Shown here in pieces: positions 35,049 through 43,742 of a stretch of DNA of 64,000 nt (the stretch's first letter is position 1; every line of letters begins with the position of its first letter). Origin of the DNA: VAZQ01 sp046733355. Lineage in GTDB: Bacteria > Pseudomonadota > Alphaproteobacteria > Rhizobiales > Xanthobacteraceae. The DNA lies in the NCBI GenBank assembly GCA_046733355.1, contig JBKPOZ010000034.1, positions 3,130-67,129 on the forward strand, read 5' to 3'. The position numbers were made by a program, and so were the translations under genes. Under the pieces are notes generated by a model that made no database searches, had not been told where the DNA came from, and saw nothing but the letters and a program-made list of their open reading frames with translations.

Positions 35049-35199
35049 TATGTGAACGCCTCTTCTACAAATGCCAAATGAAGTATGCCCTTCCTTTGCC
35101 CATGACCCGCCTAGCCAACCGAAATCGGATATGTCCGACTTCGGCGACTTAAAGTGCTGAACTCGGGTAAACCCACGTTCAGCCGCGGCTCGGCGCCAT

Positions 35200-35712
35200 T
35201 TATCCGCTTCGCGGGGCGAGGGAAGAACGGCGACGCGCCGTATCGAGAATGGCCTCGACAATGCCACGATAGCCGGTGCAGCGGCAGATGTGGCCTGAGA
35301 GCATCTCGCGCACGTCGTGCTCGCTTGGCTGCGGATGCTCGGCCAAAAACTGCGTCGCCGATATCAGAATGCCGGCGGTGCAGAAGCCGCATTGCAGGGC
35401 GTGGTGGCGCCGGAACGCCGCCTGCAGATCGTTGAGCTCGCCCGCGCCTGGGCTCAGGCCCTCAACCGTCTGGACGCGACAGCCCTCCGCTTGCACCGCA
35501 TAGAGGAGACACGAGCGCACGGCGCGGCCGTCGAGCAGGATTGTGCAGGCGCCGCAGATGCCATGCTCGCACCCCACATGCGTCCCGTGCGCATGCAGTA
35601 CGTGGCGAAGAAAATCGGCAAGTTGCATGCGCGGCTCAGCCTCGCCGCTCACCTCCCGCCCGTTCAGCCTGAAGCGGATACGCACCTTCTCGTCTGCGCG
35701 TGCCTCCTTCAT
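35200..35712 (-). CDS. CO-dehydrogenase-like small subunit ([2Fe-2S])
   Basis: 170 residues from the ATG at 35712. Plant-type cluster CEHGICGACTILLDGRAVRSC and the second cluster CGFCTAG plus CRCTGY, as in the small subunits of xanthine dehydrogenase, CO dehydrogenase and related hydroxylases. Its start overlaps the stop of the FAD subunit (ATGA). Third and last gene of an L-M-S operon on the minus strand. Called CoxS/CutS-like; true substrate unknown. Confidence 0.9.
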   Translation of the reverse strand: MKEARADEKVRIRFRLNGREVSGEAEPRMQLADFLRHVLHAHGTHVGCEHGICGACTILLDGRAVRSCLLYAVQAEGCRVQTVEGLSPGAGELNDLQAAFRRHHALQCGFCTAGILISATQFLAEHPQPSEHDVREMLSGHICRCTGYRGIVEAILDTARRRSSLAPRSG

Positions 35713-36542
35713 GCGCGGGCCGCCTCCCGCACGCTCGACAGCACGCGCCGTGCAAGCACATTCGCGAGGTTTTTCCGATAGGCGGAACTTGCCTGCATAT
35801 CGCCGCGGCATTCGATCCTGCCGGCCGCATCGGCGGCTATCTGCGCAACCGCTTCTGGCGCATAGCTGAGCTCAATGACTTGCGGCGCCTCGCCGCAACC
35901 GCCGAAGCCAAGGCGCACGCTGCGGCGCTCCTCGTCGAGCGCGCAGGCGACGGCGACGATCGCGTAATCGCCGCCCCGCACCGAGAATTCTTCGAAGGCA
36001 TAGCGCGTGCGGGGGCGGGCGGCTGGCCAACGCAGGGCCGTGATCATCTCCTCGGGAGCGCGCGCGGTGACGAGCGCCGAACGGAAGAAATCGGCGGCAT
36101 GCATGCGGCGGGTTTTTCGCGCCGATTTCAGCTCGATCTCGCCGGCAAGCGTAGCCAGCACGAGCGGGATCTCGGCGCTCGGATCGGCGTGGCCGACCGA
36201 GCCCGCCAGCGTGCCGCGATTGCGCGTCTGATAATGGCCGACGTGCGGGAGTGCCATGGAGAGTAGCGGCACGCGGGCACGGATGTCCGCATTCGCAAGC
36301 GCATCCGCCTGCCGTACCACGGCCCCGCTGATCACGGCCTCGTTTGTCACATCGATGTTGCTCAGTGTCTCCAGCCGATTGATGTCGACAAGCAGCGCGG
36401 GCCGCACAAGGCGCATGTTGAGCATGGCCGCGAGCGATTGGCCGCCGGCAAGAACGCGCGCCTCCTCGCCGTGACGCCCGAGCGCCTCGCACGCCTCGGC
36501 AACGCTTTCGGCCCGCAGATATCCGAACGGCGCAGGTTTCAT
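35709..36542 (-). CDS. CO-dehydrogenase-like medium (FAD) subunit
   Basis: 277 residues. FAD motifs AGGQSLAAMLNMRL (about 32-45) and TRNRGTLAGSVGHADPSAEIP (about 106-126) are those of CoxM/CutM-type flavoproteins; the C-terminal domain (FGGCGEAPQVIELS) is complete. Both ends overlap neighbours by ATGA, so the three subunits are translationally coupled in the order L, M, S. Confidence 0.9.
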   Translation of the reverse strand: MKPAPFGYLRAESVAEACEALGRHGEEARVLAGGQSLAAMLNMRLVRPALLVDINRLETLSNIDVTNEAVISGAVVRQADALANADIRARVPLLSMALPHVGHYQTRNRGTLAGSVGHADPSAEIPLVLATLAGEIELKSARKTRRMHAADFFRSALVTARAPEEMITALRWPAARPRTRYAFEEFSVRGGDYAIVAVACALDEERRSVRLGFGGCGEAPQVIELSYAPEAVAQIAADAAGRIECRGDMQASSAYRKNLANVLARRVLSSVREAARA

Positions 36543-39514
36543 TGCCGGTGCACGAGCGCGCGCAGCATGGAGAAAGCGTTCCTCAGTCGGGCGAGGAAGC
36601 CGGCGCGGACGGGTGCGCCGCGCAGGTATGCCGCGAGCCGCTCGAAGAAGCTCGCGAGCAGCACGCGCACGATGCCGTCGAGCATGCGCCGTCCGAAACC
36701 CGCAAGCTTGCCGCCGACCGCTGCAACGTATCGATACATTAGCCGCGTGCGGCCTTGTGGAAGCGGCGCGAGCAGGACGATGGCGTTCCCTTCGCCGAAG
36801 CCAAGCTTGCTCTCGGCGTGTCCGGAAAGGCGCATGCGTTCGCCCTCGCGCCGATCAAATAAACGCATGGCGACGTCGTAGCTGCCGCCGATTCCCGCAA
36901 TGCTGATACGCACGCGCGCCCGGTAGGTCTCGGGCCCGGTGAGCTCGACGCTCTCACACCCGGGAATGATGGTGCGCAGCGCTTCCGGATCGAGCAGCGC
37001 TTGCCAGACGCGCATGGGCGGTGCATCGATGACTGTTTCGCCGTTGCCGCGAAATCCACCGGGAGTGCGCGGCAACTCATCGGCCTCAGTCGCCGCGTTG
37101 CGCTCGTCGAGCGCGTCGGGATCGCGACCCTGCAGCAGCTCCCAGACGCGGCCCGGCATGAACGGCGGCAAGAGCTCATCGAGCCCGGTCGCATCGGCGA
37201 TGGCGTTCGCCATGGTCACAGGCGCCATCATGGAACAGCCATCGCCGAGGCCCTTGGCTCCGTGCACGTTGTGCGGGGTGGGTGTGGCGAGATGCCCGAC
37301 TTCGAGCGGCGGCAGCTCGGGCGCGGTCGGGCAGAGATAGTCCTGAAACGTGCCGGTCAAGAGCGTGCCGTCGGCCGCATAGGTCACGCGCTCCATCATG
37401 GCGGCGCCGAATCCGTGTGCGAAGCCGCCATAGATCTGGCCGTCGACCATCGCCGGATTGAGCATGTTGCCCACGTCGTGCACGCTCACGTAGCGGCGCA
37501 CCTGCACGCGTCCGGTCTCGCGCTCGATCTCGACCGCGGCGAGATCGCACTGAAACGAATAGGCGAGCGATGAGCGCAGGCGGTCCTGCGCGTCGGGCTC
37601 GCCCAGAATGCTCGGCGAGAATTCCACCACCTCGTCGACCGCGCCATCAACGCCTTCCGGGAGTCTGCTCGAATCCCAGTGCAGCTGCGCAGCAAGGCGG
37701 CGGATCGGGATCGGCTCGTTGCGCGCGCCGGGAGCGGAGGCCATGCCGTTCGCGAGCTCGACCTTATCCGCCGCGACGCCGAGCATGCGCGCGGCCACCG
37801 CCTTGAGCTTGTCCGCGCCCCTGCGCGCGGCGAGCGCCACGGCCGAGCTGACCACGGCGGAGAAGCGGTTCGCATAATTGCCCGAAGTGACGGACCACGG
37901 GCCGCTTAACGTATCGAGATCGTTGATCACTGCGACATCGCGCGGGTCGGTCCCAAGCTCGTCTGCGACGATCTGCGCCACCACGGTGTTGTGGCCCTGA
38001 CCGTTGGGCGTGCTGTCGATGTGCACGACCACCGAGCCAAGGGGGTCCATGCTCACGCGCGCGTTTCCGCTGGCGCCTGACTTCGGGAGCGACCGCGCGC
38101 GCTGCTCTTTGGTCAGCGCGAGATTGACATAGGCCATGTTGGAGGCGGAGGTCTCGACGCCGCACGACATTCCGATCCCAAACAGGCGTCCTTCGGCGCG
38201 CGCTTTTTGCTGCTCGGCGCGGAGCGCCTCGTAGCCGAGCTGGCGCAGTCCAAGCGCCAGCGCGCCCTGATAATCGCCGCTGTCGAGGAGCGAGCCCGCG
38301 GGCGAGGCGTAGGGAAATTCGTCGGTGCGCACGAGATTGCGCATGCGCAGCTCGGCGGGATCGATCTTCAGCGCAAGGGCCGCGCGATCCATCAGGCGCT
38401 CCAGCGGATAGAAGAATTGCGGGCCGCCGAAGCCGCGATTAAGCCCGCTCGGCACCTGATTGGTCACCACCACCTGGTTGTCGACCGAGATATGGCGCAC
38501 GCGATAGGGCCCGCTCGAGGTGGAATGCATGCGATAGAGCGCGGCGGGATCGGGCGGCCGCAGATAGGCGCCGACGTTTTCGATTTGTTTGAGGCGCAGG
38601 CCAATGAGCGTTCCGTCGCTCTTGAACGCGCCCTCCATGGCGGTGACGCGGCCAGAGGAGGCGGAGGAGGCGGCGAGATGCTCGAGGCGGTCCTCGATCC
38701 ATTTCACCGGACAGCCAAACTTGCGGCTCGCGAGCCCCATAACCACGATGTAGGGATAGACCCCCTGCTTGATGCCGAAGCTGCCGCCGCTCGAGGGCGG
38801 CGAGATCAGGCGCAACTCGTGGCTGCGCACGCCGAGCGCGTCGCACATGATGGGATGCAGCGCGTAGGGGCCCTGGAAATTCGACCAGATATTGTAGCGT
38901 CCACTGCCGGCGTCGTAATCGGCAATGACTCCGTACGTCTCCATGGGCGTCGAGTTGACGCGCGGATAAGAGACTTTGACGCAGATGATCTTGTCGGCCT
39001 CCCGGAAAGCCTCATCGGGCTCGCCATACACAAAGCTCCGCGTGTGCACGACGTTAGTGCCGAGCTCCTCGTGCAGGATTGGCGCATCCGGCGCGAGGGC
39101 GGCTTCCGGATCAACGACGGCCGATCGCGATCGATACGTCACGTCAATCAGATCGACCGCGTCCTCCGCGATGTAGCGGTCCCGTGCGATAACGATTGCA
39201 AGCGGTTCGCCAAAATAGCGCACGCGATCCACCGCGCAGGGGTGATAGCGCAGCTTGCGGGTGATCATGTTGCCGATCGGCTTCGCCATCGCGGCCACAT
39301 CGGCGCCGGTAAGGACCCCGATGACGCCGGGGAGCCGCTCGGCCTTGCTGACATCGATGCTCACGATGTCCGCGTGGGCATGCGGGCTGCGCAGGATCGC
39401 CGCATGGCGCAAGCCGGCAACGGGTTCGAGGTCGTCGATGAACCGCGCGGTACCTGAGAGGAGCGCCGCGTCCTCGAAACGCTCCAAGGCCTGACCCACC
39501 CACTTGGTATGCAT
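36539..39514 (-). CDS. CO-dehydrogenase-like large subunit fused to a CoxG (SRPBCC) domain
   Basis: 991 residues from MHTKWVGQ at 39514; the frame upstream is not homologous. Residues 1 to about 780 are a molybdopterin-cytosine-dinucleotide large subunit (ALLSGTARFIDDL, GGSFGIKQGVYP, NRGFGGPQFFYPLERLMD). It lacks the CO-dehydrogenase Cys loop and the form-II AYRGAGR. The catalytic Glu in the late G-x-GE motif is Asp (GLGDG, Asp758). The last 200 residues are a SRPBCC/CoxG lipid-binding-like domain (GNGETVIDAP, IPGCESVELTG), usually a separate gene. Substrate unknown. Confidence 0.88.
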   Translation of the reverse strand: MHTKWVGQALERFEDAALLSGTARFIDDLEPVAGLRHAAILRSPHAHADIVSIDVSKAERLPGVIGVLTGADVAAMAKPIGNMITRKLRYHPCAVDRVRYFGEPLAIVIARDRYIAEDAVDLIDVTYRSRSAVVDPEAALAPDAPILHEELGTNVVHTRSFVYGEPDEAFREADKIICVKVSYPRVNSTPMETYGVIADYDAGSGRYNIWSNFQGPYALHPIMCDALGVRSHELRLISPPSSGGSFGIKQGVYPYIVVMGLASRKFGCPVKWIEDRLEHLAASSASSGRVTAMEGAFKSDGTLIGLRLKQIENVGAYLRPPDPAALYRMHSTSSGPYRVRHISVDNQVVVTNQVPSGLNRGFGGPQFFYPLERLMDRAALALKIDPAELRMRNLVRTDEFPYASPAGSLLDSGDYQGALALGLRQLGYEALRAEQQKARAEGRLFGIGMSCGVETSASNMAYVNLALTKEQRARSLPKSGASGNARVSMDPLGSVVVHIDSTPNGQGHNTVVAQIVADELGTDPRDVAVINDLDTLSGPWSVTSGNYANRFSAVVSSAVALAARRGADKLKAVAARMLGVAADKVELANGMASAPGARNEPIPIRRLAAQLHWDSSRLPEGVDGAVDEVVEFSPSILGEPDAQDRLRSSLAYSFQCDLAAVEIERETGRVQVRRYVSVHDVGNMLNPAMVDGQIYGGFAHGFGAAMMERVTYAADGTLLTGTFQDYLCPTAPELPPLEVGHLATPTPHNVHGAKGLGDGCSMMAPVTMANAIADATGLDELLPPFMPGRVWELLQGRDPDALDERNAATEADELPRTPGGFRGNGETVIDAPPMRVWQALLDPEALRTIIPGCESVELTGPETYRARVRISIAGIGGSYDVAMRLFDRREGERMRLSGHAESKLGFGEGNAIVLLAPLPQGRTRLMYRYVAAVGGKLAGFGRRMLDGIVRVLLASFFERLAAYLRGAPVRAGFLARLRNAFSMLRALVHRQ

Positions 39515-39533
39515 GTTCGCTACCCAGCCTCGC

Positions 39534-39647
39534 TCAGATGGCGCAGCGCACACCCGCGTCGTGGCGCACCTCCTCGGGCGTGCCGGTTGCCACAATGGCG
39601 CCACTGACCAGGACGGTCACGCGATCGGCGAGCGTGAACCCAAGCAG
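39534..39647 (-). pseudogene. C-terminal remnant of an ABC transporter ATPase (LivG/LivF type)
   Basis: On the minus strand, 37 codons read LLGFTLADRVTVLVSGAIVATGTPEEVR and end near 39534 with TGA. This is the conserved tail of branched-chain-amino-acid ABC ATPases (after the H-loop; ALADRITVL...G..I..GTPEE). Nothing of Walker A, Walker B or signature remains. The fragment begins directly at the TAG stop of the anti-sigma gene, in the same frame. It marks a deletion or rearrangement junction. Confidence 0.6.
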
Positions 39648-40523
39648 CTACTCCTGAAAGTTCGACTCGGGAGGTGCCGGCTTGCGCGGCGCGGGTGACG
39701 CCGGCAGCGGGATGCCGGCAAGTCGCATCAACGCGAGTGGCTGCAGCGCTGGGGGAATGCGCTCCGGCACAAACCGCCAAGCTGCGACGACACCAGCCAA
39801 GCCAACAAGCACGAGCAACAGCACGATTGTGAGCGCCCGCCAGCGCGTGAGACTGCGCTGTGCTCGGCGGAGCTGATCGGGCGCGGCCGTGGCCGCTTTT
39901 GCCGCCAGGGGCGGAGCAACAACGGGCGATGCGGGAGGGGTAGGGGTCTCTGCAGGCGTTTCCGGCGGCAGGTGCCAAGACGCTGCGGGCGCTGCAGCTG
40001 GAGGTGCAGGTGCCGCGGGCGGCAATGGAGGAGGCGTTTCGGGCTGCGGCGGAGACTCCGCTGCGGTGGGCTTCTCAAGAGCCTCCAGCAAACTCTCAAA
40101 GGACCTGCCTGCGGGAACTGGAGGACTCGACTCCTTCTGCTCTGCTTCGCTTTCTGCCTCAGCTTCTCCTTGCGGCTGCAATTCCGGGCCGGCTTGCTCC
40201 TCCGCAGCGTGCAATTCGGAGAGAGGCTCCGGCAGCGCCTCGTTTTGCAGCTCTGGTTCAGGTTCCGGCGCTGCCGCTCTGGTCTCCACTAATTGCTGCA
40301 CCTCCGGCATTCTCGTTTTAATGCGGGGCCAGACATCGGAAACAGGCTCTACCGGCTCGACCATCAGATGCAGCTCGCCGAGCCTGCGCTCCCACAGCTT
40401 CACCCGCTCGGCAAAGGATTCGTCCGTCGCGAGCAGTGCATGCGCCGCGCGGCGCTCATCCGCATCAAGGGTGCCGAGCACAAACTCCGCCGCAAAGGTA
40501 TCGGCCTCGCCCCCGCTGCTCAT
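39648..40523 (-). CDS. Anti-sigma factor (zinc-less, RskA-like), possibly truncated
   Basis: 291 residues from MSSGGEADTF at 40523, overlapping the sigma-factor stop by ATGA. N-terminal anti-sigma domain (AAEFVLGTLDADERRAAHALLATDESFAERVKLWERRLGELHLM), a very long Pro/Ala/Glu-rich linker (about 85-225), one membrane helix (about 239-262) and only about 30 residues beyond it. RskA-type proteins usually carry a larger periplasmic domain, so this may have lost its C terminus; an ABC ATPase remnant starts right after its stop. Confidence 0.78.
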   Translation of the reverse strand: MSSGGEADTFAAEFVLGTLDADERRAAHALLATDESFAERVKLWERRLGELHLMVEPVEPVSDVWPRIKTRMPEVQQLVETRAAAPEPEPELQNEALPEPLSELHAAEEQAGPELQPQGEAEAESEAEQKESSPPVPAGRSFESLLEALEKPTAAESPPQPETPPPLPPAAPAPPAAAPAASWHLPPETPAETPTPPASPVVAPPLAAKAATAAPDQLRRAQRSLTRWRALTIVLLLVLVGLAGVVAAWRFVPERIPPALQPLALMRLAGIPLPASPAPRKPAPPESNFQE

Positions 40524-41065
40524 TGCTTGAGGCATTGCTCGACCTCGATGAGGCTGCGCCGGAGCGCTCCCTTGAGCAGGTTTACCGGCATGTCCAGCCT
40601 GGTCGCGAGTTGCTCGCGCGTGAAGGCACCGTAATAGGCCAGAAGAAGCATGCGTTGCCTGTCTGGCTCGAGGCGGCCGATGCAGGTGAGCAGTCTCTTC
40701 AGATCCTGACTGAGCTGGTGGCGCGGCACGGCGCCCGGCCCCTCGTGCTCCTCGACGACTTCGGCCTCGCCATCGTCTCCGCCCCGGAAGCGGGCGGCAT
40801 CGATCGCCAGCCGGCGTGCAATGGCGACCATCCAGGCAAGCGGAGTGAAGATACCAGGATTGAATGAGGCCGCGCTCGCCCAGATCTGCAAGTACGTCTG
40901 CTCCATCACGTCGGCTGCAACGTCGTGCCTGCGCACGATGCGCAGCACGACCCCGTAAAGCTTTGCGCAGGTCGCGCTATAGAGCCGCTCGAATGCCGCT
41001 GCGTCACCTTTGGCAATGGCGGCGAGCAGCCAGGTGGTCTCGACCGGCGTCGATGCTGAAACCAA
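40520..41065 (-). CDS. ECF-family RNA polymerase sigma factor
   Basis: 181 residues. Region 2 (FERLYSATCAKLYGVVLRIVRRHDVAADVMEQTYLQIWASAASF, about 28-70) and region 4 (LAYYGAFTREQLATRLDMPVNLLKGALRRSLIEVEQCL, about 143-181) are both present. Extracytoplasmic-function sigma factor coupled to its cognate anti-sigma gene. Target promoters are not visible here. Confidence 0.88.
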   Translation of the reverse strand: MVSASTPVETTWLLAAIAKGDAAAFERLYSATCAKLYGVVLRIVRRHDVAADVMEQTYLQIWASAASFNPGIFTPLAWMVAIARRLAIDAARFRGGDDGEAEVVEEHEGPGAVPRHQLSQDLKRLLTCIGRLEPDRQRMLLLAYYGAFTREQLATRLDMPVNLLKGALRRSLIEVEQCLKQ

Positions 41066-41143
41066 GATGCAATCCCGGGGCGCGAGAAAATAGTCCGTCC
41101 AAGCCGATTATGGCGGCTTCCGGCCGGGTCCGTCGAGTGCATA

Positions 41144-41227
41144 CGTCATCCCCGGCCTTGTGCCGGGCATCCGTGTCTTTGGTGCCCCGATAAGGACGTG
41201 GACGGCCGGGACTACCCGACCATGACG
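41144..41227. repeat. Palindromic intergenic repeat, copy 3
   Basis: About 84 bp starting CGTCATCCCCGGCCTTGTGCC and ending CCATGACG, nearly the same layout as copy 1 at 7487, with arms GGCATCCGTGTCTT / AAGGACGTGGACGGCC. Between fliJ and the sigma-factor gene. Confidence 0.85.
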
Positions 41228-41254
41228 ATGTAACGACAGTTCAGCAGCTGGATA

Positions 41255-41644
41255 TCAGGCGGAGCGCATGAACTCGCCCTGCGTGCCGGCATTCTCTTCC
41301 GACCGCTCGCGCATTTGATCGCGCTCGTCGAGGAGCTCGATTTTTTTCATTTCCTCGAAGGCCTCGTCCAGGGCGAGCTTTGCATCCTCGAGCTGGGTGC
41401 GCAGCTCTGCCGCCGAGCGCTTGAGATTTTCCCGCCGCTGCATCGCGGCCTTCGCGTAAGTGGGATAGGCGAAATGACTCGGGTCGTGAATTCCGGCGCG
41501 ATCCTGCTCGGCTTTGATCTCCCGTTCGAGGTCCCCGGCGATGCGCTCAAATTCGGCGATCATGCTCTCGATCTGAGCGACCCTGCGGCGTTTTTCGTCC
41601 ACCTGAAACTTCCGCAGGCGGATGAGCGTCTCCCGTGACTTCAT
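41255..41644 (-). CDS. fliJ: Flagellar export protein FliJ-like
   Basis: 129 residues from MKSRETLIRL at 41644. All-helical coiled coil of FliJ type (LRKFQVDEKRRRVAQIESMIAEFERIAGDLEREIKAEQ, AKAAMQRRENLKRSAAELRTQLEDAKLALDEAFEEMKK). FliJ stimulates the export ATPase FliI, whose gene normally lies beside it in alphaproteobacteria near ctrA; here the 461-bp gap between fliJ and ctrA has no fliI. The chemotaxis genes nearby are broken too. Confidence 0.78.
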   Translation of the reverse strand: MKSRETLIRLRKFQVDEKRRRVAQIESMIAEFERIAGDLEREIKAEQDRAGIHDPSHFAYPTYAKAAMQRRENLKRSAAELRTQLEDAKLALDEAFEEMKKIELLDERDQMRERSEENAGTQGEFMRSA

Positions 41645-41789
41645 CGACTCATACTCCCCCGAAGCCTCCGCCGCGCCAGCGCGGTGCAGTTGCCCCATTA
41701 CCCCGCGCAGTCTCCCGCGACAACGTTAGTATTCGGTTTCCGCACGAATGGCACACTCCGGCCTGCTTTCTTGCCGCGTCAGCGGTTTC

Positions 41790-41804
41790 TTAACTTCGTG
41801 TTTA
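41790..41804 (+). promoter_or_regulatory. CtrA-box-like sequence
   Basis: TTAACTTCGTGTTTA: TTAA-N7-TTTA, one mismatch from the CtrA consensus TTAA-N7-TTAA. Lies about 300 bp before ctrA and about 150 bp before fliJ (opposite strand). Could serve autoregulation of ctrA or control of fliJ. By-eye match only. Confidence 0.45.
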
Positions 41805-41944
41805 CCCGCGTCGTTAATCATTGCGTCACGCCGTGGGCGTTTCAGGGGAACCCACGCGGGGAACAAAATCCTTCAGTCCGGCTGTGCGCCTGATGGTCGT
41901 CATGACGCTTGGAAAGAAAAGCCATTCAGTGCAGTATCTTAGGG

Positions 41945-41960
41945 CGATTCGCCTGAATCG
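41945..41960. promoter_or_regulatory. Palindrome with two CcrM (GANTC) sites
   Basis: CGATTCGCCTGAATCG, a 6-bp inverted repeat around GCCT whose two halves are GATTC and GAATC. CcrM methylates GANTC, and such a site in the ctrA promoter controls cell-cycle timing in Caulobacter. About 145 bp upstream of ctrA. Confidence 0.5.
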
Positions 41961-42105
41961 GCCCCCGAGCGCATGCGAGCCTAGAAATCAGGGTTTGTTA
42001 ACCATGCGCCGCTAATGTTGCGACCGGTTTTGTCCCTAAGCGTTTCGAAGGGCCGCCGCCGCGGCGGGCCGACCTGAGCCCAACGCGGCGAGGAAGGGGA
42101 TTGGC

Positions 42106-42807
42106 ATGCGCGTATTGCTGATTGAGGACGACAGCGCTACCGCTCAATCGATTGAGCTCATGCTCAAATCCGAGAGCTTTAACGTCTACACCACCGATCT
42201 CGGGGAAGAAGGGGTCGATCTCGGTAAGCTTTATGACTACGACATCATTCTTCTCGATTTGAATCTGCCGGACATGTCCGGCTTCGAGGTGCTGCGCTCG
42301 CTGCGCGTGTCGAAGGTCAAGACGCCGATCCTGATCCTTACCGGCCTCGGCGGCATCGAGGACAAGGTCAGAGGCCTGGGCTTCGGCGCGGACGACTACA
42401 TGACCAAGCCGTTCCACAAGGACGAGCTGGTCGCGCGCATCCACGCCATCGTCCGCCGCTCCAAGGGGCATGCGCAGTCGGTAATCCAGACCGGCGACCT
42501 CGTCGTCAATCTCGATACCAAGACGGTCGAAGTCAACGGCGCGCGCGTGCATCTCACCGGCAAGGAATACCAGATGCTGGAACTCCTCAGCCTGCGCAAG
42601 GGCACCACGCTGACGAAGGAGATGTTTCTCAACCATCTTTACGGCGGCATGGATGAGCCGGAGCTCAAGATCATCGACGTGTTCATCTGCAAGCTGCGAA
42701 AGAAGCTCGCCAATGCTTCGAGCGGCAAGAACTATATCGAGACGGTTTGGGGCCGCGGTTATGTGTTGCGCGAGCCGAGCGAAGACGAGGCGCGCATCTC
42801 CGCCTGA
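42106..42807 (+). CDS. ctrA: Cell-cycle response regulator CtrA
   Basis: Master transcription factor of alphaproteobacterial cell-cycle, phosphorylated through CckA-ChpT. 233 residues: receiver domain with phosphoacceptor Asp51 (ILLDLNLPDMSGFEVL), acidic DDS near 8-10 and Lys near residue 105 (YMTKPFHKDEL), then an OmpR-type winged helix (VHLTGKEYQMLELLSLRKGTTLTKEMFLNHLYGGMDEPE). Full length and highly conserved. A terminator follows, and chpT lies 2.9 kb away. Confidence 0.97.
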   Translation: MRVLLIEDDSATAQSIELMLKSESFNVYTTDLGEEGVDLGKLYDYDIILLDLNLPDMSGFEVLRSLRVSKVKTPILILTGLGGIEDKVRGLGFGADDYMTKPFHKDELVARIHAIVRRSKGHAQSVIQTGDLVVNLDTKTVEVNGARVHLTGKEYQMLELLSLRKGTTLTKEMFLNHLYGGMDEPELKIIDVFICKLRKKLANASSGKNYIETVWGRGYVLREPSEDEARISA

Positions 42808-42831
42808 ATCGGACGTGCACGATTTACACAG

Positions 42832-42857
42832 AACCCCGCCCTTCAGGCGGGGTTTTT
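42832..42857 (+). terminator. Intrinsic terminator after ctrA
   Basis: AACCCCGCC, loop CTTCA, GGCGGGGTT, then TTT: a 9-bp perfect stem with a T-run, 25 bp after the ctrA stop. It also faces the 3' end of the cheR remnant on the other strand. Confidence 0.9.
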
Positions 42858-42885
42858 CATTCCGTCCGCTGCCGTCTGTCGTCGG

Positions 42886-43742
42886 TCAGCTGGCTGCGGC
42901 GACGATGCGCAGGGGCGGGCGCTCGGAGCTCCTGCGGGCAACCGGCGCGTAGAGCCCGCGCTCATTAACGAGTGGCTGGAACGCTTCGCTAAGCCCGACT
43001 ACCGTTTCTGCTGCACCGAGGGCCAGATAGCCGTCGCCTTCAATAACGCGCGACAGCCGCCCAAGCACGTGCGCTTTCGTGTCCCGATCGAAATAGATGA
43101 GCACGTTGCGGCAGAAGATGACGTCGAATATTCCCAAATGCGTAAAATCGTTGAGCAGGTTGAGCTGGCAGAACTGCACCATGGCGCGGATTTCGGGAAC
43201 GAGCTGCCATTGCTCCCCCTTCTGAACGAAATCTTTGAGCAGAAGCGCAATGGGCAATCCGCGCTGCACCTCGAAATGGCTGTACAGTCCCGCTCTTGCC
43301 CGCGCGAGCACCTCGTTCGACAGATCGGAAGCGATGATGTCGACGCGCCAGCCGTCGAGGCGCGCGCCCATCTCGCGCAGCGACATGGCAATTGAATAGG
43401 GCTCCTGCCCCGTCGAGGCGGCGGCGCACCAGATGCGGATGCGCGCCGTCCCGCTCTTGCGCTCAGCAGCTTGGGAATGACGCTGTTGCGCAACTGTTCG
43501 AACGGTAGCTTGTCGCGCAAGAAGAAGGATTCGTTCGTCGCCATGGCCTCGACCATCGCCGTTGCGAGCGGTTCCGAGCCGGCGCGCAGCTGCTGCACGA
43601 ACTCGCCAAGCTTTGATAAGCCAGCACGGCGCGCGAGCGGCAAGAGCCTGCTCTCAACCAGGTATTGCTTGTCGGCCGCCAGCACGAGGCCGGAGCGCTC
43701 CCGCAACAGCCTGCGCAAATAATCGAAATCCGACGGGGTCAC
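42886..43742 (-). pseudogene. cheR: Chemotaxis methyltransferase CheR, frameshifted
   Basis: The CheR N-terminal domain begins with a GTG at 43742 (TPSDFDYLRRLLRERSGL) and reads to FLRDKLPFEQLRNSVIPKLL; the catalytic domain continues in another frame (RIWCAAASTGQEPYSIAMSLRE, FDVIFCRNVLIYFD) to the stop at 42886. The two frames meet near 43455, around AAGCTGCTGAGCGC. One net base lost restores IPKLL-AERKSG. A single indel, so either a young pseudogene or a sequence error. Overlaps the cheB remnant by GTGA. Confidence 0.85.

Larger units (their letters stand above)
41645..42105. other. Intergenic region upstream of ctrA
   Basis: 461 bp, AT-richer towards 41960-42010. No gene supported on either strand. 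Holds a CtrA-box-like site at 41790 and a palindrome with two GANTC sites at 41945, described below; the ctrA promoter(s) should be here. Confidence 0.5.

Noticed and set aside
38207..39457. 416-codon plus-strand frame opposite the CoxL-like gene
   Set aside because: Antisense of a clear molybdenum enzyme; no signature or ribosome site.
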